This document shows positions 45,228 through 56,717 of a stretch of DNA of 64,000 nt, in pieces. Under the pieces are notes generated by a model. That model searched no databases, had not been told where the DNA came from, and saw nothing but the letters and a program-made list of their open reading frames with translations. The DNA comes from Lithodes maja (taxonomy: Eukaryota; Arthropoda; Malacostraca; Decapoda; Lithodidae), in contig JBAKBP010007479.1 of NCBI GenBank assembly GCA_037953745.1, forward strand, positions 35,616 through 99,615, read 5' to 3'. The first letter of the stretch is position 1. Each line of letters opens with the position of its first letter. A program made the position numbers and the translations under genes.

Positions 45228-47045
45228 TGTTACGGCTGGATCGGCAATACATATTCGGGATTCTTGATCGTAGGACAGAAATGGCTTATGTGACAACGAC
45301 ACGCTCGATTCCAGTCCCAAATACTATATGCTCCAGACAACAAAAGCACCAACGCCCTACAGAGTTATCATCTATGGTAACGAGGTACCTTAACTCGGCG
45401 AAAGTGTACAACAGGGGTAGGCTATGAGGCTAAACTCCCTCAGACATTTATAGGTTACGTTATTACTAAAGAAATGCAATACTCAAGAAACTACGCTAAT
45501 ATTAAGCCTCTAATAATGTAGAATAGAAGCAGGCTAAAGGTATGACAGTGAAATGCTAAATGACAAATGTACACGCCTATTTGAAAGCGTGTGCACTAGA
45601 ATAACTGTCCCCTACTAACATGCACTAGCATGTAGCATACAAGATGTTCATGATCCAGTAGATACCTAATAATACACATGGAAGGAACATAAATAGTAGT
45701 CACTTATTATAATAATGAATCTATACTTGGAATAACTAAAAGGTTGCAGGCAACAGTACTGCGCCGGTAGCCTACTACCGCATAGGCTACTTCGCTTCTC
45801 TCACTCTGTCTCCCCTCTGAGTCCGTATGCGCCCTACGCAACAGAACTCCGGACACAGCAGCAAAACGACAGTGCAGTTAATTGATACATGAAAGTATTA
45901 ATAGTGTTGTCTTGTGTGTGAGTAATGTGTATTGTAAAGTGTTACATACATAAACTTAAAGAGAGCTGCAATGCATAGTAAAATAAAGATATATCCCACT
46001 CATCATCCCCATGTGTTCTAGCTAGCAGGCCAAGTCACAGGAACAACGAGTCCCAGCACCGAAAGCGAGAACCCAGGAAAAGACTGCAGAGAACACAAGG
46101 ACAGATAAATTACGTTACTCTACTATACCGGCACTACGAGCGAGCTGTAGTCTCTGGTACTACACTCGCTCCTGGCTCGGTATGCAAATCAAGGCTAAGT
46201 CCTCGCCCCTCTACAGACAACTCCTGGGCATGGTCGGGCTCTTACACATGGCACCAGTCTAGTCACAAATTGGATGATGAGCGGGGCATATAACTCGTGA
46301 ACATGTAGAACGTTCACCAACTATCCTCATCAAGAAGATCGCTGTTCACATTAACCCCTTAAATCTAATACATGTAAATATATGCTTGTCCTAAGAGTAA
46401 TACGAGAGGTGAGTGCTGAAACTCCTTTAGGACCTCAAGGGAAGGTTATGCATTTAAATAGAGAGAAGAATGAAATGAGAGTAATGTCGTCAGAGAGAAA
46501 GAGTGCAACCGTGAGAAATTGGGAGAGAGGGCAAGGGATGTTAGAATCTCAAAGGTTCTAGGCAACCTGATCATGGAACACACAGCGAGCCTCCAGGCAA
46601 TGTGCTGTACGACAACATGGGCAGCCCAGGCAGCATAGGCAGGCGGCAATGGACTACCAACCCTGTCGCGCCCAAGCTATAAGCGCAAGGCTGCCAACCA
46701 GTCAATACGTCTGGCAACCACCCCCCCGGCAGCGTGGCGCGTTGCTACCCTCTCGCTCTGAAGCCTAACTCACTCTCTCTCTCTGAACTCCCATTGTCTT
46801 ATCTATCAACTTCTCTATTGATACTACATATTAAATGGAAGGTCTCGACATGGCTTAAAACAAAACCCACCACTGGTTAGCACATGACGAGACCTTTGCA
46901 GAGATACAAAGAACATAGTTATAAGTTGTCACACTCAATATACATAGCTGCTGACGGTAGCCAGCACGGTACAGTGGTACGGGCGGTACAGTGGAGTACC
47001 AAGGAGTACAATCAGGTTGCGTTGCCACGCACTGGGTGCGTCACA
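45228..47045 (-). repeat. Element C 3' LTR
   Basis: On the plus strand it runs TGTTACGG to GTCACA. Differences from the other LTR include positions near 45350, 45368, 45494, 45588, 46207 and 46957. Confidence 0.95.
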
Positions 47046-47056
47046 GCCCCCCCAAG
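47046..47056 (-). other. Element C purine tract
   Basis: CTTGGGGGGGC on the minus strand abuts the 3' LTR and is close to the tracts of A and B. Confidence 0.8.
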
Positions 47057-47326
47057 ATTTTAGATAATCGACCTTAGAAGCATTATCAAAATCTGACAGG
47101 CAACCAACCGACCTGCTACCCTTAGCTGCCACTAATTGCAAAAGGTGCACAACAACTGAAGTGTGAATTATACATAAAACACAATATCGCATGCATCATG
47201 CTACAACAATAAAGACTTACAAAACTAAAAAAAAAAATTCTCGTTTATTTTATTGTTTTATAATCTTTTTGGACGGCGTTATGATAGCCTAATTTTACTC
47301 CTGCTCAACCCACACACCGTGCACGA

Positions 47327-50300
47327 CTATCCTGGATCATCAACCCTTGATAGACAATCTGCTATCACGTTCTCACTCCCGGCAATATGCTGAATGTTGA
47401 GATTATACTCTTGGAGCATTAGGGACCACCTGGTCAACCGCATATTCCGATTGTGAAACTGATTTAGGAATTTCAAGGGATGATGGTCCGTATAAATCGT
47501 CACTACCGGGCCGTAGGCTGGAACATAAACTTCGAAATGTTTGAGCGACAAAACGATAGCAAGAAGCTCCTTCTCTATAGTCGAGTAATTCCTTTGTGCC
47601 GAATTAAACTTGCGAGAAAAGAAGCTCACTGGGTGTTCCAAGCCCTCGGAATCAGTCTGCAGTAACACTGCCCCGGCACCCACACCGCTGGCATCAGTCG
47701 CCAGCTGAAAACTCCTGGAGAAGTCTGGGGCTCTCAAAATCGGATGTGTACACAGCAGGTGCTTGACTAGGTCGAAAGCCCTCTGACACTCCGCAGCCCA
47801 ACAGAACTTCACTGACTTCGACAGTAGATCAGTTAACGGTGCTAAGACAGTAGAGTATCCCCGGATGAAGCGCCTATAATAGCCTATCATACCTAGGAAC
47901 CGCATGACCTGGCGCTTAGTGGTGGGCCTGGGAAACATATTGATAGCCTGTATCTTGCTCAGGGGGGGGCACACCCGGCCTAACCCGACCACGAAGCCAA
48001 GATACTGCACAGTAGCCTTTACAAACTCGCACTTCCTCAGGTTCACCACCAGCCCAGCATCGTGCAACTTCCCAAACAGGGTCTCTAAGTGCCTTAGGTG
48101 ATTTTCAAAATCGTCATCATACACTATCACGTCATCAAGGTAGACCGTGCAGTTAGGGATTTCGTCACAAATATCGTTCATCAGGTTCTGAAACGTGGCA
48201 GGTGCGTTCTTAAGCCCATAAGGCATTACGTTACATTGGTAGGTCTTGCCATCTACCACAAAACCACAAACTTGCTTAGCTCGGTCCGACAGGGGTACTT
48301 GCCAGTAGCCTTTTACAAGATCAATTTTAGTAAGGTACTTTGCATTCCCTATCTTGTCCACGCTGTCGTCAACTCGAGGCAAAGGGTAAGGGTTGGTAGT
48401 GGTCAAGCCATTTAGCCTACGAAAATCTATGCAGAACCGCACCTTGCCGTCAGGTTTTGGCTGCAACGTGACGGGTGATGTCCACTTCACATAACCTTCA
48501 GTGATCATCCCTCTCTCAACCATGTACTTTAACTCCTCCCGTAAAGCTGGCAACTTTACCGGGGGCACACGGTAGGGCACTGACTTGAAGGGCACATTAT
48601 CACCGACGTCCACGTCGTGCGTTACCTGAGTAGTGAGACCTGGGTGTTCGGCGAAAACAGAGGGGTATGACCTGAACAGGCCTAGGACAGCAGCACCCTG
48701 GTGCTCAGGCAGGTGACTTACAGCTTGCCTAGCCTCTTGTTCAGTATTCCCCGCCCACTGTTCCGCGGAAATGACACAGTCCCAGCTATCCTCCTCAGCA
48801 GCATGACTGTCCCCACCTCCTTCTCCACCCTGGCCGCTGCAGGCCAGCACAGGGACAGTGAGAGGCTCTGAGGGGCGTCTCACATACTCTTTCATGAGGT
48901 TAACATGACATAACTGATGTTTTTTTCTACGGTCAGGTGTTGCAACGAGATAATCAAGGTCGGACAGTTTCTTAGCCACCACATACGGCCCAATAAACTT
49001 GGCAGAAAGGGGGTGTCCAGGCAAAGGTAAAAGCAACATTACCTCCTGACCCACCGAAAACTCCCGAAGCTTCACCTTGGCGTCATACTGGTGCTTCATG
49101 ACCGCCTGTGCATTAACCAAGTTATTACCAGCCGCTGCCATGCAACCTATAAGTCTCTCCCGGCTCTCAAGGATATATTTAAGTACAGACCCCGGCTTCT
49201 CTTCGCCCTCCCAGATCTCTTTCACCATACTTAAAGGTCCTCTCACATTATGGCCAAAGACTAGTTGATTTGGACTGAACCCCAGGCTCTCTCCTGGGAC
49301 TTCACGTGCAGCGAACAGAACATACGGCAGACCCAAATCCCAATCAGTGTCATGTTCTGCACAGTAACAGCGTAGCATACTCTTCAGGGTCGAGTGCCAC
49401 CGCTCCAAGACTCCCTGACTCTCGGGATGGTAGGCTGACGACACTACAGAACATATACCGTGCAACTGAAGGGTTTGCTTGAACAATTTGGATGTAAAAT
49501 TGCTCCCCTGGTCTGACTGCACCTCACGTGGAAATCCATAACGGGAACAGAACAATAATAAGTTTTTAACAACTGCCTTTGCCGAGCCGTTTCTCATGGG
49601 GTATGCGTCCGGGTATCTCGTAGCCACATCCATGATTGTCAACAGGAATTTATTGCCACTACTAGTAGGCGGGAAAGGGCCAACCAAATCTACTACAACT
49701 TTGCTGAACGGAGGCCCGGTGACAGGTATGGGAAACAAAGGTGCCTTCGGGATTGTCTGGTTAGGCTTCCCCGTTGTCTGGCAGGTCGCACACCCAGCCA
49801 CCCATGCACAGACATCAGCCTTGACCCCAGGCCACCAGAAAAACCTGCCCAATGCCGCCAATGTTTTTGTTACCCCCAAATGACCCGCCACCGGCACATC
49901 ATGCGCCAGACACAATAAGGACTCTCTATACTTATTTGGAACAACCACCTGGTTTACTACCCTCGCACCGCCCTCCCACTTCGATTTGGGGTCTAGAAAT
50001 CTGCGGTACAATATCCTGTTGAGCCTAAAGAAATCTCCCGGCTTCGCATCCCCATCTTCCTCCAACTCTATGGCACCATTGCTATAACGAGCTAGGCTAG
50101 CGTCTTGCAGCTGCTGCTCACTAATGTCCCTGGGCGTCAATGCATCAAGATGGTTTTGTAATAAGACATTACCCCGGCTAGTAGGCTCTACTGCCTTAGT
50201 GGCTCTCGCTACAGCTCTTGCCTCACGCGAAGTCTTACCCAACTCTCCCTTGTTACACACCATATCTGGGCCAGAATCAACTCCCGTGTTTATTATAGGT

Positions 50301-50720
50301 CCAAGTACCGAATCACCGAGAAGTGCAGCAGAATCAATGTCCCTTTTCCTGCCCTTAGCAACCTTCTCCTGATCCTTCCTCCACTGTCCCCGAGGTTGAG
50401 TGCTAGGCTGTGCAGGAGCCGCAGAGCGAGATCGGGTTACCACACAGGCCATCTCATCCTGTTGGCACCTCCCAACCCATTCCCGATTCTCACCATCCAC
50501 GTCGGCCGCCCTCTCGGCAACGACTAAGGGTGGAGTCCCGGAAGTGGGCACCGCAAAGTCGTTGCCGAGAAGAAGGTCGACGCCCTCAACTGGCAAACAC
50601 TCAACGATCCCTACATCCAGCTCCCTGCACACCTCTCCCACTCTCAACTCCAACCTCACAAGTGGGTATGACCTCGTAGCATTTATACCCTGCACCACAA
50701 CAACTCTGGCCGCATTTATC
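47327..50720 (-). CDS. Element C Pol: protease, integrase, RT, RNase H
   Basis: An open frame of about 1,123 codons downstream of 50698, which continues upstream without ATG into the end of Gag. Residues counted from 50698: protease LLLGNDFA 42-49; integrase zinc site H266, H273, C303, C306; catalytic D337, D396, E432 (D-35-E); GPY module in AKFIGPYVV; RT with YLDD 853-856 (48142-48131); RNase H with LATDASGVGAGAV and TDHHPLKFL. The protease is split: its catalytic DTGA is at the end of the Gag frame. Expression would need a -1 shift near 50720, or the copy has suffered a one-base deletion. With Gag, the total length (1,720 codons) equals element A. Confidence 0.9.
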
Positions 50721-52509
50721 GGTTCCCTGTGAAGTTCCTCAACAAAGTTTGCGAAGCCCCCGTATCCCTCAGCAAGTCAACCCTCCGTAGTTCACTCCCC
50801 CAGCTCACAAACCCGTGCCCCCGATGGCTACAGAAAGTGTCCCGGACAGGTGTCGAGCCTTCCGTACGCTTCTTTACCGCGTGTGCCTCAGCTGCTGACA
50901 ACCTACCCCGGGCAGTTGCTGCAGCCTTCAGAGACACACCGATACTGTGAACCAATGACACCGGCTTAGCGGGAGTGTTACTAGGGCACTCACGTGAATA
51001 ATGGCCTAGCTTCTGACATTTGTAACATTTCACATCCCCAATGGGCTTCTTCCCTTGTGCGGGCGAAGAAGGGGCCTGACCTTTAGTAAACGGGAGAGGC
51101 TTGTGTTTGTAGGTGTTATTAGGTGCAATGCTTTTAGTGTGGTTATGTGTGTCATAGGATTTGTTATTATCGAAAACTCTGGTGGGTGGGGTATAGCGCC
51201 CCTTCTGCCCTGACTCAGCCCTCTGAGCGGCACCGCAACCACGAATCAATGATAATCTGAGGTCTGCCATCTTGGCAGCCTCCTCTACTGTCTTGGGACA
51301 TTTTTCCTTAATGTTCAGCGTTAGATCGGTTCCAGTACATTTGTAAAACTGTTCCAGATAGAAAAGTTGCTTAATTTCCTCAGCCGACTCTGCGTGCTCG
51401 GACCGAAACCAGTTATTACATGCATCTGTTAAGTCCCGTGCGTGCTCCATAAAACTGACGTCGCTCTTCTTATTCACGCCACGGAACTTCAATCTATAAG
51501 TTTCGGGTTGCAGTTCGTAGGCCCGGAGCACAGCCTCCTTCACCAGTCCATACACGACACTCTCGTCCAGTGACAGTGCATCGTAGGCTTTCAACCCCTT
51601 ACCCACTAGACGTGATGAAACTAATGCTGCCCATTTAACCTCCGGCCAGTCATACTCACGACACTTCTTTTCGAAACGAGCAAAAAACTCAGTCACTGCT
51701 GTCTCATCAAATGCGGGTACTAACTTAATTAAATGCGAAAGTGAGTCTGTAACCCGGTGCCCACCACCGAGATGACGCCCCGTGGTCTCTACTCTAGACT
51801 TCTCGACATCCATTTCAGCCTGGTACCTGGTTGCATCCTGATTGGCTTGGATTCTAGCAACCTCTATGCGTTCTATACTAGCCTGTTGTATCTGAGTCTC
51901 CTGCAGCTTAATCCGTTCTATACTAGCCTGTTGTATCTGAGTCTCCTGCAGCTTAATCCGTTCTATACTAGCCTGTTGACTCTCTTGCAACTTAAGCTTA
52001 GCTAGTTCTAGCTGAAATAACATCTCAGGAGACAGGCCTGGGGGGGGAGAGCACAAAATGGGGGATCCACACCGAGACGTGTTTACGGGTAAGCCAGCTT
52101 GCCATTGAGAACCCTCCTGCTGCATCGTGCTAAGACTCGCTGGCTGAGGGCCCAGCTCAGGGGTAGAGTGGAATGGAGGCTTGGAGGGAACCCCCCAAGA
52201 CCCCACTCCACCCACCGCCCCATCGCCATCACCCAACAAACATGCCACCAAATTCTTCTTGGGCCAACTGTCAGGACAGTCCCGCCCCAAAACCGTGGCT
52301 AAACAGCGAAGACCGTAACAATCAACAGCCTGCAGGCGCTGTTCGGTCAAAGGTGTCTGCAAAAATGCCCGGGCATCCCTCTCTCCACTTATAACACTCC
52401 CCTCCCTAAATATCTGTTGTACTTGCTGGTCACTAGGCTGTACCGTGTTATCCTCCCCCGTAAATGATGAGTCATTAGACATAGTGCTGGTTATACAATT
52501 GCTGTTCAT
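50716..52509 (-). CDS. Element C Gag with start of protease
   Basis: 597 codons from ATG 52509; a second ATG at 52482 (MSNDSS) matches the start of element B and may be the real one. SAP-like segment about 60-92 (YGLRCLATVLG). Coiled coil about 170-225 built from two 15-residue repeats IKLQETQIQQASIER. SCAN-like capsid about 256-422 (AVLRAYELQPETYRLKF). CCHC knuckle C495-C498-H503-C508. Aspartic protease motif D582-T-G-A. It ends NFTGNR then stops, 15 residues after the catalytic Asp. The capsid would form the particle and the knuckle bind the RNA. Confidence 0.9.
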   Translation of the reverse strand: MNSNCITSTMSNDSSFTGEDNTVQPSDQQVQQIFREGSVISGERDARAFLQTPLTEQRLQAVDCYGLRCLATVLGRDCPDSWPKKNLVACLLGDGDGAVGGVGSWGVPSKPPFHSTPELGPQPASLSTMQQEGSQWQAGLPVNTSRCGSPILCSPPPGLSPEMLFQLELAKLKLQESQQASIERIKLQETQIQQASIERIKLQETQIQQASIERIEVARIQANQDATRYQAEMDVEKSRVETTGRHLGGGHRVTDSLSHLIKLVPAFDETAVTEFFARFEKKCREYDWPEVKWAALVSSRLVGKGLKAYDALSLDESVVYGLVKEAVLRAYELQPETYRLKFRGVNKKSDVSFMEHARDLTDACNNWFRSEHAESAEEIKQLFYLEQFYKCTGTDLTLNIKEKCPKTVEEAAKMADLRLSLIRGCGAAQRAESGQKGRYTPPTRVFDNNKSYDTHNHTKSIAPNNTYKHKPLPFTKGQAPSSPAQGKKPIGDVKCYKCQKLGHYSRECPSNTPAKPVSLVHSIGVSLKAAATARGRLSAAEAHAVKKRTEGSTPVRDTFCSHRGHGFVSWGSELRRVDLLRDTGASQTLLRNFTGNR

Positions 52510-52737
52510 AAAAAAAAAGAAGTGCTTATTACTAATTGCAGTCTCGACTCACAAAATGTTAAAGATGCTTGAATGACTCTACTCTAGACACCCCCAACGA
52601 AACAATCTGCAAGTCCACCAATACAATAATGACACAATAAAAATTCCTCCAATATGCAAGAAAATTCTAGCCAGCTCTACTAGGTAGCATAGAATAGTTC
52701 TCCAAAAAACATGTGATAGGATACTACTGAATCTTGT

Positions 52738-52749
52738 GCAAGGTCGCCA
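52738..52749 (-). other. Element C primer-binding site
   Basis: The complement of GCAAGGTCGCCA three bases inside the 5' LTR, the same 12 nt as in A and B. Confidence 0.85.
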
Positions 52750-52752
52750 TTT

Positions 52753-54570
52753 TGTTACGGCTGGATCGGCAATACATATTCGGGATTCTTGATCGTAGGA
52801 CAGAAATGGCTTATGTGACAACGACACGCTCGATTCCAGTCCCAAATACTGTATGCTCCAGACAACAAAAGCACCAACGCCCTACAGAGTTATCGTCTAT
52901 GGTAACGAGGTACCTTAACTCGGCGAAAGTGTACAACAGGGGTAGGCTATGAGGCTAAACTCCCTCAGACATTTATAGGTTACGTTATTACTAAAGAAAT
53001 GCAATACTCAAGAAACTACGTTAATATTAAGCCTCTAATAATGTAGAATAGAAGCAGGCTAAAGGTATGACAGTGAAATGCTAAATGACAAATGTACACG
53101 CCTATTTGAAAGCGCGTGCACTAGAATAACTGTCCCCTACTAACATGCACTAGCATGTAGCATACAAGATGTTCATGATCCAGTAGATACCTAATAATAC
53201 ACATGGAAGGAACATAAATAGTAGTCACTTATTATAATAATGAATCTATACTTGGAATAACTAAAAGGTTGCAGGCAACAGTACTGCGCCGGTAGCCTAC
53301 TACCGCATAGGCTACTTCGCTTCTCTCACTCTGTCTCCCCTCTGAGTCCGTATGCGCCCTACGCAACAGAACTCCGGACACAGCAGCAAAACGACAGTGC
53401 AGTTAATTGATACATGAAAGTATTAATAGTGTTGTCTTGTGTGTGAGTAATGTGTATTGTAAAGTGTTACATACATAAACTTAAAGAGAGCTGCAATGCA
53501 TAGTAAAATAAAGATATATCCCACTCATCATCCCCATGTGTTCTAGCTAGCAGGCCAAGTCACAGGAACAACGAGTCCCAGCACCGAAAGCGAGAACCCA
53601 GGAAAAGACTGCAGAGAACACAAGGACAGATAAATTACGTTACTCTACTATACCGGCACTACGAGCGAGCTGTAGTCTCTGGTACTACACTCGCTCCTGG
53701 CTCGGTATGCAAATCAAGGCTAAGTCCTCGCCCCTCTACAGACAACTCATGGGCATGGTCGGGCTCTTACACATGGCACCAGTCTAGTCACAAATTGGAT
53801 GATGAGCGGGGCATATAACTCGTGAACATGTAGAACGTTCACCAACTATCCTCATCAAGAAGATCGCTGTTCACATTAACCCCTTAAATCTAATACATGT
53901 AAATATATGCTTGTCCTAAGAGTAATACGAGAGGTGAGTGCTGAAACTCCTTTAGGACCTCAAGGGAAGGTTATGCATTTAAATAGAGAGAAGAATGAAA
54001 TGAGAGTAATGTCGTCAGAGAGAAAGAGTGCAACCGTGAGAAATTGGGAGAGAGGGCAAGGGATGTTAGAATCTCAAAGGTTCTAGGCAACCTGATCATG
54101 GAACACACAGCGAGCCTCCAGGCAATGTGCTGTACGACAACATGGGCAGCCCAGGCAGCATAGGCAGGCGGCAATGGACTACCAACCCTGTCGCGCCCAA
54201 GCTATAAGCGCAAGGCTGCCAACCAGTCAATACGTCTGGCAACCACCCCCCCGGCAGCGTGGCGCGTTGCTACCCTCTCGCTCTGAAGCCTAACTCACTC
54301 TCTCTCTCTGAACTCCCATTGTCTTATCTATCAACTTCTCTATTGATACTACATATTAAATGGAAGGTCTCGACATGGCTTAAAACAAAACCCACCACTG
54401 GTTAGCACATGACGAGACCTTTGCAGAGATACAAAGAACATAGTTATAAGTTGTCACACTCAATATACATAGCTGCTGACGATAGCCAGCACGGTACAGT
54501 GGTACGGGCGGTACAGTGGAGTACCAAGGAGTACAATCAGGTTGCGTTGCCACGCACTGGGTGCGTCACA
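52753..54570 (-). repeat. Element C 5' LTR
   Basis: 1,818 bp, the same length as the 3' copy. The end CACGCACTGGGTGCGTCACA contains a small inverted repeat (GCAC/GTGC). Short frames in it occur in both copies and look non-coding. Confidence 0.95.
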
Positions 54571-54574
54571 ATAC

Positions 54575-54923
54575 ATGATAAAATTCGAAGAAGAAATAGG
54601 AGAAAGGAACAAACTAGACGATTGAGGATAAAACAAAAACAAAACTATAATGAAACCCACATGGCAAAATAGGAGAACAACAAACTAAAGAACAACAAAA
54701 TATATAACAACAAACCTCAGGGAAGAAATAGGAGAAAGGAACTAACTACAAATTAAGGAGAAGCAAGGGAGAAAGTGAGAGAGAAAAGAGAGAAATACAA
54801 ACAGCATAGGCAAAGGGGAACCGGGGAAGATGAAAGAGTGAAACAGGAAACAGATGAAAGAAAGGAGAGCAAAGAACAAACTGTAATAAAAACTTAGGCC
54901 CAGAGGAAGAGGGAAGGATACAA
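54575..54923. repeat. Purine-rich repeats right of element C
   Basis: ATGATAAAATTCGAAG continues the unit interrupted at 45223 (compare AAATGATAAAACTCAGG at 45110). The array fades near 54920. Confidence 0.75.
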
Positions 54924-55473
54924 AGACGTCTTTTATATTTGATTTCAGCTACATTTAGACGACTTTATGAAGCTTAGGAAGGATATATGGTAGCTAAAAG
55001 GATTAATTGAGATAGTCTGTAGCCTTTTAATTGGCAGACGTCCTTCCTAAGCTGAATAAAATCGTCTGATAATTGCCAGAATATAATGAAAAGGACGTCA
55101 CCGGTACAGAAGGGGTTAACCATGACACGTTTTACCTTTGATTCAGGCTAAAATTAGACTACTTTATGCAGCTTAAGAAATAGAAGGACCTTTGTTATTA
55201 ATCCCGTCTGATTCCTAACATTGGACTACCTTATACAGTTTAAGAAGGACGTATGTTATTAACCCTTTTTGTACCGGCCACGTCCTTTTAACATTATTCT
55301 AGGTATAATTAGAGAAATGTGTGCAGTTCAAGAGGAGCTGTGGTAGTAAAAGTGTTCAGTGAGATAGTTTGAAGTCTGTTAATTGCTGGGTGCCCATTTT
55401 AAACTGAATAACATCATCTACTATGTAGCCACAAATGAAGTCAATAGGACGGCACCTGTACGGAATGGGTTAA
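54924..55473. mobile_element. Three linked TTAA-3 copies
   Basis: A left-truncated copy ends GGTACAGAAGGGGTTAA at 55119. Partial copies fill 55116-55262. A full copy runs 55259-55473 (TTAACCCTTTTTGTACCGGC to CTGTACGGAATGGGTTAA). Adjacent copies share TTAA. Confidence 0.75.
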
Positions 55474-55711
55474 GTTAATAGGACGGCACCGGTACGGAAT
55501 GGGTTAAGTCAATAGGACGGCACCGGTACGGAATGGGTTAAGTCAATAGGACGGCACCGATACGGAATGGGTTAAGTCAATAGGACGGCACTGGTACGGA
55601 ATGGGTTAAGTCAATAGGACGGCACCGGTACGGAATGGGTTAAGTCAATAGGACGGCACCGGTATGGAATGGGTTAAGTCAATAGGACGGCACCGGTACG
55701 GAATGGGTTAA
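55440..55711. repeat. 34-bp array of a TTAA-3 terminus
   Basis: Eight units of GTCAATAGGACGGCACCGGT followed by ACGGAATGGGTTAA occur at exact 34-bp spacing, TTAA ending at 55473, 55507, 55541 and so on to 55711. The first unit is the right end of the full TTAA-3 copy, so the end itself was amplified. The last TTAA starts the next TTAA-2 element. Confidence 0.9.
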
Positions 55712-56268
55712 GGGGAGGTTTTTAGTTGATTCCCTAGACTTCCATCAAGCTTAAAATTACTCCCCCTGGACTCCCTTTCAAGATCAATTTGTACATTTTT
55801 CGGTAGAAAAATGTCCAGGCCGAAGGCCGGTTCCCCTTAAATTACAGGCTCGCTATTGCTCGCCAGGAAAAAATCGACACCTAAATGGCACGAATGGTCT
55901 TAAAATTGACAGAAATGGGGCGAGGGTTCTTAAAATCGCCAAACTAATTGGGCGAACGTCTTAACCCTCTCACGCATTTATGACGCAGAAGTTGGCAGAT
56001 AAGCAATAAGACAGAGTTCTCTCACTTTTATAATTACTTCTCCAAAATTAGTTTTCTGCCCACAGCTAGCTCAAAGACAACTGCAGAGGTTGAAGTAATT
56101 AACTAAAGGTTTCTAAATACCCCTGATGGTCACAAAGGCTTTAAAGTATCGCCAATAAGCTCAAAATCGCGTCATATATCGGAGAGGGTTAAAATCTCAA
56201 AAGCCATGGGGCTAAACATGTGAGGGAGACAGGGGTCCAGAAAAAAATCAGTGGAAATCTGCCCTTAA
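55708..56268. mobile_element. TTAA-2 element carrying a TTAA-4 insertion
   Basis: It starts TTAAGGGGAGG and has the core CAGGCCGAAGGCCGG. It is interrupted at 55961-56192, then resumes AATCTCAAAAGCCATGGGGC and ends CTGCCCTTAA. Confidence 0.8.
55961..56192. mobile_element. TTAA-4 element with TTAA target duplication
   Basis: It begins TTAACCCTCTCACGCATTTA; the complemented right end begins TTAACCCTCTCCGATATATG. Removing it with one TTAA restores the uninterrupted TTAA-2 sequence (GTCTTAAAATCTCAAAAGCC), direct evidence of TTAA-targeted insertion. Confidence 0.85.
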
Positions 56269-56717
56269 GAGGGTTTATTGGGATCGTATATTTTGCCCCT
56301 GAAGAGTCGTAGAGGTGGATTATAAACTCAAGATAATCGTCTAATGGTAACCAGACTAGGATGAACATCACGTCATGATGGTGAAATATGGTTAAGGGGA
56401 GATCTCCACTTGAGGGATTTTTGTCTTGACCCCTTTCTCCCTCATGTTTAGCCCCATTGCTTTTGATATTATGAAACGTTTGCCCCATTAGTTTAGCGAT
56501 TTTAAGAACTTTCACCCCATATTAAGACCTTTCGTGCAATTCAGGTGTCGATTTTATCCTGGCGAGCGATAGCGAGCCAGTAATTTAAGAGGAACCGGCC
56601 TTCGGCCGGGACATTTTTCTACCGAAAAATTTACAAATTTAACTTGAAAAGGACTCAAGGGGGTGTAATTTTAAGCTTGATGGAGGTCTAGGGAACAAAC
56701 TAAATACCTCCCCTTAA
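56265..56717. mobile_element. TTAA-3 fragment joined to a complete TTAA-2 element
   Basis: 56265-56395 is a TTAA-3 remnant (CTCAAGATAATCGTCTAATG near its end). 56392-56717 is TTAA-2, from TTAAGGGGAGATCTCC to ATACCTCCCCTTAA, with an exact CCGGCCTTCGGCCGG core. Both junctions share TTAA. Confidence 0.8.

Larger units (their letters stand above)
45228..54570 (-). mobile_element. Element C: Gmr1-like Gypsy LTR retrotransposon, nearly intact
   Basis: This 9,343-bp minus-strand element has two 1,818-bp LTRs and a perfect 4-bp duplication ATAC (45224-45227, 54571-54574). About six LTR differences were seen by eye, so it is recent but older than A. Gag and Pol are open except for one missing base at their junction. 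It inserted into the purine-rich repeat array. Confidence 0.95.
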
